Positions 1-7,259 of a stretch of DNA of 64,000 bases are shown here, piece after piece. How positions within the stretch are numbered: the stretch's first letter is position 1; each line of letters opens with the position of its first letter. Source of the DNA: Dehalogenimonas sp. THU2 (GTDB lineage: Bacteria > Chloroflexota > Dehalococcoidia > Dehalococcoidales > Dehalococcoidaceae); contig NZ_JBDLLU010000004.1 of assembly GCF_039749495.1 (NCBI RefSeq), positions 92,833-156,832 on the forward strand. The letters run 5' to 3'. The translations under genes were made by a program, and so were the position numbers. Under the pieces are notes generated by a model. The model was not told where the DNA came from. It made no database searches and worked only from the letters and a program-made list of their open reading frames with translations.

Positions 1-90
1 GCGCCGGAGACCATCGAAGCCGTGGTGCGGCGGCTGGAGGAGTTGGGGAGCATCGGGGAATACCAAACTGCTGCCTATCGATCTCAATAA
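1..90 (+). CDS. C-terminal end of an unidentified protein (5' truncated)
   Basis: A frame open from the window edge gives 29 codons and ends at TAA 88-90. The visible residues include VVRRLEELGSIGE, a helical charged tail. It lies 24 bases ahead of the DUF2277 gene on the same strand, so the two may be cotranscribed. Too little is visible to name a family, and a chance open frame cannot be excluded. Confidence 0.4.
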   Translation, partial: APETIEAVVRRLEELGSIGEYQTAAYRSQ

Positions 91-114
91 CATCGGCGGC
101 GAAAGGTCACGCGC

Positions 115-393
115 ATGTGCAGGAATATCAGACCTCTGTATAATTTTGAACCGCCGGCCACCGCTGGGGAGATTCGGGCGGCGGCGGAGCAGTATGTCAG
201 GAAGGTCAGCGGCTTCTCCAAACCGTCCGCGGCCAATAGTAAAGCTTTCGACCGCGCCGTCGAGGAAGTAGCGCGATCGACAGCTAATCTCATCGATTCA
301 TTGGTGACCGAGGCCGCGCCGAAGGACCGGGAGATCGAAGCCGCCAAAGCCCACGAGCGGGCGGTGCGCAGGTTCGGAGACAAAGCCGCTTAG
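115..393 (+). CDS. DUF2277 family protein
   Basis: A 92-residue soluble protein beginning MCRNIRPLYNFEPPAT, the characteristic start of the DUF2277 family, with the conserved block QYVRKVSGFSKPS at about 28-40 and an Arg/Ala-rich C-terminal helix. Length and both conserved blocks match the family, whose function is unknown. It has no signal peptide or membrane segment. The ATG at 115 keeps the invariant MCRNIR start. A palindromic repeat follows the stop by 18 bases. Confidence 0.85.
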   Translation: MCRNIRPLYNFEPPATAGEIRAAAEQYVRKVSGFSKPSAANSKAFDRAVEEVARSTANLIDSLVTEAAPKDREIEAAKAHERAVRRFGDKAA

Positions 394-410
394 GCGCTTA
401 CCGACCGGGC

Positions 411-435
411 GGGCGAGGCATGCCTCGCCCCTACG
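411..435. repeat. Dispersed palindromic repeat, GTAGGGG family
   Basis: A perfect 20-base palindrome (411-430) centred on GGCATGCC, flanked by CCTAC, which is GTAGG on the other strand. Relatives with the same flank but a different palindromic core lie near 5745, 60256 and 61927. It follows the DUF2277 stop and may also act as a weak terminator. Confidence 0.7.
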
Positions 436-543
436 CGCTCCACCCACCCGTACTCATGTACGGGGCGGTTATAGCTCTTTCGGGTGATTCACAAACGGGT
501 CATTTCGATGAATAATAGGCCCAGGTGAGACATAGGAGGAGCT

Positions 544-753
544 ATGAACAACCTTCGCTACATCTGCCCTGCCTGCCGGAAACCGGTGTCTTTCCCGCCC
601 TCTAACGATCAACGTTATAACACCGGCGTTTCAGCCTCTGACCGAAGATTACCGGGACTAATCGGAGCCCGCGGGCCGGTATGGTCAGTTCACACGTGCT
701 CTACGTGCGGAAACTATATCTGCAATCCGGAGGCGGCTAAAGTTCCGGTTTGA
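544..753 (+). CDS. Small zinc-ribbon-like protein
   Basis: A 69-residue protein with two CxxC pairs, CPAC at about 9-12 and CSTC at about 52-55, spaced as in a single zinc ribbon. A strong AGGAGG lies six bases before the ATG. There is no signal peptide. It converges on the ABC-F gene, leaving 27 bases between stops. The fold is inferred from cysteine spacing. Partner and role are unknown. Confidence 0.7.
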   Translation: MNNLRYICPACRKPVSFPPSNDQRYNTGVSASDRRLPGLIGARGPVWSVHTCSTCGNYICNPEAAKVPV

Positions 754-780
754 TCGAAACGATGTTGCCGCCAAAAACGT

Positions 781-2583
781 TCACTGCTTTTGCGCGTTTT
801 CACTTTGAAGTTGTTCGAGTTCATCCCAGCGGGCGTACATGGGAACCAATAGCTCTTTTATGGTCTCGATCCGCTGCTTCCTGTTTTCCAGTTCGGTCTT
901 ATCTTTTTTGTAGAGGGCGGGATCGCCCATCTCCCTGAACAGTTCATCGCGCTCCGTTTCAAGCGCCTGGATGGTGTGAGGCAGTAAATCCAGTTCCTTT
1001 TGCTGCCGGAAGCCGAACTTGATCCTGGGGCTATTGGCCGCTGCCGGAGCAGGGCGCGCTGCGGGCGATTTCGCCGGGGGGGTTGGGGCGGGACGCTGGC
1101 GGAGCCAGTCGTCATAACCGCCGACATATTCCCTGACGACGCCGTCCCCCTCGAAGACGATAGTACTGGTGACGATATTGTTGATGAAGCTCCGGTCATG
1201 GCTCACCAGGATGATCGTCCCGGTGTAACCCGTCAGGTAATCCTCCAGGAGTTCCAGCGTTTCCAGGTCCAGGTCGTTGGTCGGTTCGTCCAGGACCAGC
1301 AGGTTGGAGGGCCGGGTGAACAACCGGGCGAGGACCAGCCGGTTGCGTTCCCCGCCGGAAAGATTATAGACGTACGAGAGCGCCTGGTCACGGTTGAACA
1401 GGAAGTCCTGCAGGTATCCGAAGACGTTCTTTGTTCGGCCGTTGATGGTGACGGTGTCTTTGCCCTCTGAAACGTTTTCCAGCACGGTCTTGTTCTCATC
1501 AAGCTGCTCACGTAACTGGTCCGAATAAGCTATCTGGAGATTTGTGCCTAGCCGGATGGTTCCGGATGCCGGTTGGAGCTCACCCAGGAGCAGGCGCAGC
1601 AGGGTTGTCTTTCCGCTGCCGTTGGGTCCCAGGATGCCGACCCTGTCGCCTTTCATGATGGTGGTGGAAAAGTTCGTTATCACCGGGAGGCCGTCATAAT
1701 CGAAGTTGATGTTCTCGGTTTCGACCACCAGGCTGCCGGATCGTTCGGCTTTCTGGGCTTCCAAGCGGATCAATCCCGGGCGCTCTTTCCGGGCGCGGCG
1801 AGTCTCCCTCATCTTTTCCAGCGCTCGCACACGGCCTTCGTTACGCGTCCGGCGCGCTTCGACACCGGTCCGGATCCAACCTTCTTCCTTCTCAAGTTTC
1901 TTGTCGAAGAGCGCGTTTTCGGTCGCCTCGATCTCCCTGGCAGCAGCCCGCCGCTCCAGGAATGTCTGGTAATCACAGGACTGATCGAAGAGTTTTCCGC
2001 GGTCGATCTCCACGATCCGGGTGGCGATCCGTTGAAGGAAGGCGCGATCATGAGTGACAAAGACCACGGCGCCCCGGAATTTGAGCAGAGTTTCTTCCAG
2101 CCGCCGGATCGAATCGATATCCATGTGGTTGGTAGGTTCGTCGAGCAAAAGGATATCCGGTTCGGCGAGGAGCGCCTTGGCCAGCATCACCTGGCGTTTC
2201 AATCCGGCGGAGAGTTCATTGAACGCCTTTTCACCGTCCAGGCTGAATTGCGAGATAATTTTACTGACCTGCTGATGGCGCTCAGCTTCATTTTCCAGGT
2301 GGTCCGGAATCCTGCCCGATGCCACGACCTCGAATATGGAGCCCGGCATATCGCCGGGGACCTGTTGGTCCAGGTAGGCGGTCCGGATGTCCTTCTGGAT
2401 AGCGCTATTACCTGAGTCCGGCCGGATCAATCCCGCGATCACCTTGAGCAGGGTTGATTTCCCGGAACCGTTGCGGCCAACCAGTGCGACTTTCTCACCC
2501 TGCTCGATGGTCAGACCGATGCCTTCGAATAGCTGAAGACCGCCGAAACTCAGTGAAGTATCCTGGATATTAATGTATGCCAT
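781..2583 (-). CDS. ABC-F family ATP-binding protein (Uup/YdiF-like)
   Basis: A soluble tandem ABC ATPase of 600 residues with no membrane domain, as expected for ABC-F factors that act on ribosomes. The first cassette has Walker A GRNGSGKST (about 36-44), signature LSAGLKRQ and Walker B ILLLDEPTNH. A linker rich in Arg and Glu follows. The second cassette has GPNGSGKTT, LSGGERNR and LLVLDEPTND. A Pro/Ala-rich stretch and a charged coiled-coil tail (about 535-600) resemble the Uup C-terminal domain. Family members act in translation or antibiotic protection, and sequence alone does not decide which. It is probably monocistronic. Confidence 0.92.
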   Translation of the reverse strand: MAYINIQDTSLSFGGLQLFEGIGLTIEQGEKVALVGRNGSGKSTLLKVIAGLIRPDSGNSAIQKDIRTAYLDQQVPGDMPGSIFEVVASGRIPDHLENEAERHQQVSKIISQFSLDGEKAFNELSAGLKRQVMLAKALLAEPDILLLDEPTNHMDIDSIRRLEETLLKFRGAVVFVTHDRAFLQRIATRIVEIDRGKLFDQSCDYQTFLERRAAAREIEATENALFDKKLEKEEGWIRTGVEARRTRNEGRVRALEKMRETRRARKERPGLIRLEAQKAERSGSLVVETENINFDYDGLPVITNFSTTIMKGDRVGILGPNGSGKTTLLRLLLGELQPASGTIRLGTNLQIAYSDQLREQLDENKTVLENVSEGKDTVTINGRTKNVFGYLQDFLFNRDQALSYVYNLSGGERNRLVLARLFTRPSNLLVLDEPTNDLDLETLELLEDYLTGYTGTIILVSHDRSFINNIVTSTIVFEGDGVVREYVGGYDDWLRQRPAPTPPAKSPAARPAPAAANSPRIKFGFRQQKELDLLPHTIQALETERDELFREMGDPALYKKDKTELENRKQRIETIKELLVPMYARWDELEQLQSENAQKQ

Positions 2584-2653
2584 CAGACAGTGTGTCTCCC
2601 TGGAGCGAAAGGCTCATGAATCGAAATTTGCTGTCGTGAAATCCCGGTCCTGA

Positions 2654-3454
2654 TCATTCAGATTGATTGGCAAGCGTGCGGTAATACCGGGCGAGTAGCA
2701 GGCAGTTTTCTTCCACCTTGTCGATACCCGAAATGCTCCGCGACTGGTGTTGAAACCCGCTCAGCAGGGCATCGTCGAAATATGACCCATTGAAACACTC
2801 CCTGAGGACGGTTACGGCAACCCCGATATTGGCTGCCGCGGAAAGCCCCATTCGGCTTCCCAGGAAAGAATAGTCGAAGTCAGACTGCCGGATCTCCACC
2901 GCGGGGATGTCCGACCGGAAATCATAAAGGCGGATAAACTGCTGGACCGTTTCCTCCGGTGCATTTTTCTGTTCAACCGCGACTCTTTTCATTATCGGGA
3001 TGCCCACGGTTGCCAGCGTCGCCGGCAGATTCAATTTCACACGGGTTTGCGCGGCGGGTTCTTCCCAGGGGATACCGGCGCGGCGTCCGGTCAGGAGCAA
3101 CAGGACATCGGAATCCTTCAAGGTCATGGTTCTGCCGTCGTGACTGGTGAAGGTCGCCTGATTGCCCTCGATCCGGACCGAATGGGCGAATAATTCAGGC
3201 GATACCGGCTGCCTGAGTTCTGCATCGGCTATAGTGAAGACGGTCAGACCCAGGTTCGCGAGGGCTTTTAGCGCGACAACGGCGGGCGGTTCATCCGGGT
3301 AATGGGCGATGATCCTGGGTAAACGACCGGCCAGCAATAATCTGACCTGGTAATCCGGTTGGGCGACGATTTCAGATACACTACGTATCAGGGGAGCCGG
3401 TGTCTCTACCGGCGGCATAACAGCCAGGTGGATCATTTCATAGTCCGCTTTCAA
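2654..3454 (-). CDS. Conserved hypothetical protein
   Basis: A 266-residue protein with no family I recognise. It starts [17 protein letters not shown] and a second in-frame Met at residue 7 is possible. It has no signal peptide or membrane segment. The pattern of hydrophobic strands ([32 protein letters not shown]) suggests an alpha/beta fold. The C-terminal half is helical and acidic. It sits between the ABC-F gene and tRNA-Met on the same strand. GC and codon use look native. Confidence 0.6.
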   Translation of the reverse strand: MKADYEMIHLAVMPPVETPAPLIRSVSEIVAQPDYQVRLLLAGRLPRIIAHYPDEPPAVVALKALANLGLTVFTIADAELRQPVSPELFAHSVRIEGNQATFTSHDGRTMTLKDSDVLLLLTGRRAGIPWEEPAAQTRVKLNLPATLATVGIPIMKRVAVEQKNAPEETVQQFIRLYDFRSDIPAVEIRQSDFDYSFLGSRMGLSAAANIGVAVTVLRECFNGSYFDDALLSGFQHQSRSISGIDKVEENCLLLARYYRTLANQSE

Positions 3455-3506
3455 GAAACCGGTCGCCCGCCGTATAAAAACGGGTGAATGGTTGACTGAA
3501 TAGAGA

Positions 3507-3581
3507 TGGTGCCATCGGGTAGATTTGAACTACCGACCAAGGGCTTATGAGTCCCCTGCTCTGCCACTGAGCTACGATGGC
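3507..3581 (-). tRNA. tRNA-Met (anticodon CAT)
   Basis: A complete 75-base cloverleaf on the minus strand. The seven-pair acceptor stem GCCATCG/CGATGGC is followed by encoded ACCA. The D arm is GCTC...GAGC, the anticodon loop is CTCATAA with CAT at 3547-3549, and the T arm is GGTAG-TTCAAAT-CTACC. The A-G closing position of the anticodon stem is unpaired. The A1-type acceptor pairing and lack of a CCC/GGG anticodon stem argue for elongator Met. A lysidine-modified tRNA-Ile with CAT cannot be fully excluded. Confidence 0.93.
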
Positions 3582-3627
3582 GGAATGAACACTGAACCCC
3601 AATTTTATAATTAGCCCCGCAGCCTTG

Positions 3628-3918
3628 TCAATCGCGATGAATAATACTGAAGCGCTCTACTATTGCCCGGGCATAATACTGCGCCCAGCCGGTTTGGGGT
3701 TCTTTGAGCACCCGTTCCTTTTCCAGAAGCGGCAGCAGGCAGGCGATATCTTCACGGCTCAACGGCGCCGTCAGCTTTCCGGACAGTTCCGGTTCCAGTT
3801 TCGTGGCGTACCAACGAGCCCACTCCGGATCCTCGCCGCCGCTGGAAATGAAAGCCTGGTGATGGGCTTCACCTGTTGCTGTGAGCAGTTCCGTAATCGT
3901 GGCAACTAAATTATCCAT
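3628..3918 (-). CDS. Conserved small protein of unknown function
   Basis: A 96-residue acidic helical protein starting MDNLVATITELLTATGEAHH, with a conserved-looking core (DPEWARWYATKLEPEL) followed by a Leu-rich segment. Similar small proteins are widespread in bacteria without an assigned function. That is recall, not a search. I placed the start at 3918 because upstream codons are out of family and run through the promoter of the opposite gene. No membrane segment or catalytic motif is visible. Confidence 0.65.
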   Translation of the reverse strand: MDNLVATITELLTATGEAHHQAFISSGGEDPEWARWYATKLEPELSGKLTAPLSREDIACLLPLLEKERVLKEPQTGWAQYYARAIVERFSIIHRD

Positions 3919-3993
3919 GGAGACATTATACTCTCCAGGCCGATAAAGCCGAAAGGTTTTTTGCCCGGCATCTGTCAAAAGTCTTAGTACTTT

Positions 3994-4023
3994 TTGACCT
4001 GAAGCGACTTCCGGGCGTATAAT
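3994..4023 (+). promoter_or_regulatory. Sigma-70 promoter of the double-cubane operon
   Basis: TTGACC (3994-3999) and a perfect TATAAT (4018-4023) with an 18-base spacer. Transcription would start near 4030, leaving about 300 bases of leader before the first large gene. Confidence 0.75.
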
Positions 4024-4033
4024 CGAACAGGTT

Positions 4034-4102
4034 ATGACGAACATTCCTCTAAGAAGGGAGGTGATAAGCATGTCCGGAGTACCCTTCCATCGCCGCACTT
4101 GA
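4034..4102 (+). CDS. Possible 22-residue leader peptide
   Basis: A short frame from ATG 4034 to TGA 4102. An internal in-frame ATG at 4070 is preceded by GGGAGGTGATAAGC, a near-ideal ribosome binding site, giving the 10-residue peptide MSGVPFHRRT. It lies just after the promoter and upstream of the alternative hairpins, which is where a regulatory leader peptide would be. There is no run of one amino acid as in classic amino-acid attenuators. Translation is inferred. Confidence 0.4.
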   Translation: MTNIPLRREVISMSGVPFHRRT

Positions 4103-4116
4103 CGGGTTGAATTAAC

Positions 4117-4133
4117 GGCGCGGGTACCGCGCC
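4117..4133 (+). promoter_or_regulatory. Stable leader hairpin
   Basis: GGCGCGG and CCGCGCC form a perfect seven-pair stem with a three-base loop inside the 5' leader. It is not followed by a T tract, so it is a structural element and not a terminator. Confidence 0.5.
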
Positions 4134-4147
4134 ATGGGACTGCTTAC

Positions 4148-4225
4148 GCCTCCATTCCGTCAGGTGTTTTCGGCTAGTTAGTCGAATCATCGCTACTTAT
4201 CCATTCGATCGTGACGGGCGGAGGC
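4148..4225 (+). promoter_or_regulatory. Candidate antiterminator pairing in the leader
   Basis: GCCTCC (4148-4153) and CGTC (4158-4161) are complementary to GGAGGC (4220-4225) and GACG (4213-4216). This pairing would occupy the 5' arm of the terminator that follows, so the two structures exclude each other. I recognise no known riboswitch class. Confidence 0.45.
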
Positions 4226-4245
4226 AACTCCCCCGTTTTTCTTTT
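4213..4245 (+). terminator. Intrinsic terminator inside the operon leader
   Basis: ACGGG and GGAG (4214-4223, one bulged C) pair with CTCC and CCCGT (4228-4236) around a GCAA tetraloop, followed by TTTTTCTTTT. It lies about 95 bases before the start of the reductase gene, so it would be an attenuator and not an end-of-gene terminator. Confidence 0.65.
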
Positions 4246-4337
4246 GCGGTTTTTCAACCGTAACCGGAAGCCGCGGTGACGCAGTCCCCTCGAACAGTAC
4301 CACCGATCCAACTAAAAATTTCGAGAGGATTATTACA

Positions 4338-5612
4338 TTGACTTTAAACGCTAACGAACAGATGTGGTCGGACCTCGGTATCGACCTGGAATCCCACGGC
4401 CAGTTGATGAACGCCCTCGGTCCCATTTACGGGGAGATCTATCTCAGCCAGGAAAACCGGCCCAAGGGCATGGGTTTTTATGACTTCGTGGTCGGCGACA
4501 TTCACGGCATCCGCGTCAAGGAACTGCGGGAGCACGCCAAGGAAGGCGGCAAGGTGGTGGCCACCTACTGCGTCTTCGTGCCGGAGGAGTTCTGCTGGGC
4601 TACCGGGGCCATTCCCATCAGCCTGTGCGCCGGCACCCAGTTCTCGGTGCCCGTGGCCGAGGAAGTCCTGCCCCGCAACACCTGCGCCCTGATCAAGTCC
4701 TCTTACGGTTTCAAGCTGGGGCGGTTGTGCCCCTACGTCCAGGTCAGCCACCTTATCGTCGGCGAGACCACATGTGACGGCAAGAAGAAGATGTTCGAAC
4801 TTATGGCTGAGCAGCACCCGGTCTATGTCATGGAGGTGCCCAACAAGCGCGGCGCCGCCGGGCGGACGTTGTGGCAGCAGGAGGTCCGGGACTTCAAGGC
4901 TAAGATCGAGGAACTCACCGGCAACGAGATCACCGCCGAAAACCTCGCCGGGGCCATCAAGAAGGTCAACGCCCGCCGCAAGGAGTTCAAGCGCCTGTCA
5001 GCCCTGCGTGCCGCGGATCCCGCGCCCATTTCCGGCAAGGACGCCCTGCTGGCTACCCAGGTTTCGATGTACGACGATGTCGACCGTGAGGTCCAGATGA
5101 TGCAGGCGCTCAACGACGAACTGGAAGAACGGGTCAGGAAAGGCGAAGGCGTCGCCCCCAAAGGCGCCAAACGCATCCTCATCTCCGGCTCGCCGATGGC
5201 CATCCCCAACTGGAAGCTACATCACATCATCGAGAGCGCCGGCGCGGTGGTCGTTGGCGAGGAGTCCTGCACCGGTTCCCGTTTCTTCGACGAACTGGTG
5301 CCGGAAGGTACTGAGAATCTTGAGGACATGCTGACCGTCCTGGCCGACCGCTACCTGAAAACCAACTGTGCTTGCTTCACCCCCAACACCGAACGGCTGG
5401 ACGACATCATCCGCATGGCGCGGGATCTCAAGGCCGACGGCGTCATCCACTACAACCTGCAATTCTGCCACACCTATGCCAATGAGGCGGTGCAGGTGGA
5501 TCGGGCACTGGCTGAGGCCGGCATCCCGCTGCTGCGGGTCGAGACCGACTATTCAGACGAGGACGCCGGTCAGCTCAAGACCCGCATCGATGCGTTTTTG
5601 GAGATGCTGTAA
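4338..5612 (+). CDS. Double-cubane-cluster anaerobic reductase (2-hydroxyacyl-CoA dehydratase HgdB/YjiM-like family)
   Basis: A 424-residue iron-sulfur protein of the HgdB/FldB/BcrB superfamily. Candidate cluster ligands are the Cys residues in PRNTCALIK, GRLCPYVQV, GETTCDGKKK, GEESCTGSRFF and TNCACFTPN. The last two are typical of the double-cubane protein branch (YjiM-like), which is reduced by an ATP-driven activase. The next gene encodes such an activase. The physiological substrate of this branch is unsettled. The called start is TTG 4338 after GAGAGGA, and ATG 4362 is the alternative. The enzyme should be cytoplasmic and oxygen-sensitive. A leader with a terminator precedes it. Confidence 0.85.
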   Translation: MTLNANEQMWSDLGIDLESHGQLMNALGPIYGEIYLSQENRPKGMGFYDFVVGDIHGIRVKELREHAKEGGKVVATYCVFVPEEFCWATGAIPISLCAGTQFSVPVAEEVLPRNTCALIKSSYGFKLGRLCPYVQVSHLIVGETTCDGKKKMFELMAEQHPVYVMEVPNKRGAAGRTLWQQEVRDFKAKIEELTGNEITAENLAGAIKKVNARRKEFKRLSALRAADPAPISGKDALLATQVSMYDDVDREVQMMQALNDELEERVRKGEGVAPKGAKRILISGSPMAIPNWKLHHIIESAGAVVVGEESCTGSRFFDELVPEGTENLEDMLTVLADRYLKTNCACFTPNTERLDDIIRMARDLKADGVIHYNLQFCHTYANEAVQVDRALAEAGIPLLRVETDYSDEDAGQLKTRIDAFLEML

Positions 5613-5645
5613 TAGTTATCAGTTATCAGTTTTCAGTTATCAGTT
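5613..5645. repeat. Short tandem repeat of TTATCAG-like units
   Basis: Directly after the reductase stop, units of AGTTATC and AGTTTTC repeat about four times. A similar tract follows purF near 44715. Confidence 0.6.
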
Positions 5646-5702
5646 GCGGGTTACGACGTGGTGGCAGAGAAGGAGCGATCGACTTGAAAATGAGCAGGAA
5701 AA

Positions 5703-5761
5703 TCCCCCTTAGTCCCCCTTTTCCAAAGGGGGAAAAGCGGGCGGGAGGGTCTCAGACCCTC
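5703..5761. repeat. Two palindromic repeats between reductase and activase genes
   Basis: A C-rich hairpin, CCCCCTTT-tcc-AAAGGGGG (about 5713-5732), is followed by GAGGGTCT-C-AGACCCTC (5745-5761). The second belongs to the family with a GTAGG flank. They fill most of the 172-base spacer and could weaken coupling between the two genes. Confidence 0.65.
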
Positions 5762-5784
5762 ACCTACACCGAAGGGAACGTAAG

Positions 5785-6540
5785 GTGATCACCGCCGGGC
5801 TGGATGTCGGCTCGCGCACCATCAAGCTGGTGCTCTTCGAGAACGAGGTGTCTCATCGTGCCGTCATCGACAGCGGTCTGAAACCGGTGGAGCGCTGCCG
5901 CAGGCTGCTGGACGGGAGATCGTTCGATAAACTGGTAGTGACCGGCTACGGCCGTGACCTGGTGGCGCCGGAGCTTTCCGGCGCCACCATCTCCGAGATC
6001 TCCGCCCAGGCCGCCGCCGTTCGGTATCTTTATCCCGACGCCGGCAGCGTCATCGATATCGGCGGGCAGGACTCCAAGGTCATCCGGCTGAACGACAAGG
6101 GTGGCGTACTGAAGTTCGAGATGAACGACCGCTGCGCCGCCGGCACCGGCAAGTTCCTGGAGATCATGGCACGGGCACTGGAGCTGAACATCGATGAGTT
6201 CGCCAAAACCGCCCTTGAAGCTGAACGCTCGGTGACTCTGAACTCGCTTTGCACTGTCTTCGCCGAGAGCGAGGTCGTTTCCCTTATCAACAAGGGCGAG
6301 GACGCCCACGCTATCGCCCTGGGCTTGCATCAGTCCGTGGCCAGCCGCCTGACCTCCATGGCTAAACGGGTGGGGGTGGCGGAAAGGCTGGTCTTTGCCG
6401 GCGGCGGCGCCATGAACCCGTGCCTGGTAAAATTACTTGAATCAAGGCTCGGTCTCAAGATGACCGTGCCGGAAGACCCTCAAATCACCGCGGCGCTGGG
6501 CGCCGCCATCATTGCTGCTAACGGTAAACATAAGGAGTAG
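5785..6540 (+). CDS. Acyl-CoA dehydratase activase (BadF/HgdC family ATPase)
   Basis: A 251-residue ATPase of the ASKHA fold that drives electrons into the double-cubane partner upstream. The nucleotide-binding motifs are GLDVGSRTIKLVL near the start, DIGGQDSKV at about 92-100 and FAGGGAMNP near 210. Cys in NDRCAAGTGKF and NSLCTVFAESE are the expected ligands of the 4Fe-4S cluster bridging the homodimer. The start is GTG 5785. The length fits the compact activases paired with double-cubane proteins. YedF follows four bases downstream. Confidence 0.9.
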   Translation: MITAGLDVGSRTIKLVLFENEVSHRAVIDSGLKPVERCRRLLDGRSFDKLVVTGYGRDLVAPELSGATISEISAQAAAVRYLYPDAGSVIDIGGQDSKVIRLNDKGGVLKFEMNDRCAAGTGKFLEIMARALELNIDEFAKTALEAERSVTLNSLCTVFAESEVVSLINKGEDAHAIALGLHQSVASRLTSMAKRVGVAERLVFAGGGAMNPCLVKLLESRLGLKMTVPEDPQITAALGAAIIAANGKHKE

Positions 6541-6544
6541 AGAT

Positions 6545-7126
6545 ATGCCTGAGATCATCGACGCCCGCGCCAAACCCTGCCCGCAACCGGTGCTGTTAGC
6601 CGGCAGTGCCATCAAGACGTCGGACGAGGTCGTCATCATCGTCGATAACGTGGTGGCCCGGCAGAACGTAGCCAAATTCGCTAAAAGCCAGGGTTGCGGT
6701 GTCACCGTCGAAGAAAAGGATGACGGTATCTACCTGCACCTGAAACGGGAGGCGGCAGCCTGCCAGCCGATGGCCGAACCGTCGCAGGGCGGGATCGTCG
6801 TCTTTATCGGTTCCGACATCGTCGGCAGGGGCGAGAATATTGAACTGGGCAAACTGCTGATGCAGAGCTTCCTGAATACGCTTCAGTCCCTGCCTAACCG
6901 GGCGGAGAGCATCATCTTTATGAACAATGGCGTCAAACTGGTGGTTGAGGACTCGCATGTCCTGGGTGAGCTCAAGCAACTGGCCGAGGCCGGGGTGGAA
7001 CTTCTGGCCTGCGGCACATGCCTTTCACGCCTGGGGTTGTCGGACAGGGTGGGGGTGGGGCAGGTGTCCAACATGTTTACGATTGCCGATACGATGACGC
7101 GGGCGGGGAAGGTCATAAGTCTCTAG
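6545..7126 (+). CDS. yedF: Sulfurtransferase-like selenium metabolism protein YedF
   Basis: A 193-residue fusion of a TusA-like domain (about 1-70) and a DsrE-like domain (about 85-193). The TusA part carries the CPxP motif as CPQPV at about 11-15. The DsrE part ends with CGTCLSRLGLS, bearing two cysteines. This architecture is the YedF family, which in genome surveys accompanies selenium use. The exact reaction is unknown. I start at ATG 6545 after AAGGAG, giving MPEIIDARAKPC. It closes the operon of three genes and hints that the organism handles selenium. Confidence 0.87.
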   Translation: MPEIIDARAKPCPQPVLLAGSAIKTSDEVVIIVDNVVARQNVAKFAKSQGCGVTVEEKDDGIYLHLKREAAACQPMAEPSQGGIVVFIGSDIVGRGENIELGKLLMQSFLNTLQSLPNRAESIIFMNNGVKLVVEDSHVLGELKQLAEAGVELLACGTCLSRLGLSDRVGVGQVSNMFTIADTMTRAGKVISL

Positions 7127-7193
7127 TCGGCAACATCCAGTTCGGTGCTCGGGAAGACTCGGTCGTGTGGTCCGACCGGGCAGGTTATTGTTC

Positions 7194-7223
7194 TTGACCC
7201 ACCGTACCCCACCTTGTTACAAT
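7194..7223 (+). promoter_or_regulatory. Promoter of the crotonase/dehydrogenase pair
   Basis: TTGACC (7194-7199) and TACAAT (7218-7223) with an 18-base spacer. The predicted start near 7230 falls at the palindrome below. Confidence 0.65.
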
Positions 7224-7229
7224 GCCCCC

Positions 7230-7243
7230 TGAACGATCGTTCA
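7230..7243. promoter_or_regulatory. Palindromic operator, TetR-type
   Basis: TGAACGATCGTTCA is a perfect 14-base palindrome at the predicted transcription start and 17 bases before the crotonase ATG. TetR-family repressors of fatty-acid or phenylacetate genes bind similar sites. No TetR gene lies nearby in the window. Confidence 0.55.
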
Positions 7244-7259
7244 ACGAGTGTGCGAATAG

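Noticed and set aside
3507..3581. Lysidine-type tRNA-Ile (CAT)
   Set aside because: Kept as tRNA-Met, because the loop and stem context resemble elongator Met. The alternative cannot be fully ruled out without identity-element scoring.
4034..4337. Known riboswitch (cobalamin, T-box or Moco) in the leader
   Set aside because: None of the conserved core motifs of these classes could be found. Only the attenuator architecture is supported.
4344..4817. Long open frames antisense to the double-cubane reductase and to many other genes
   Set aside because: In GC-rich DNA antisense frames stay open by codon bias. None shows family motifs, while the sense frames do.
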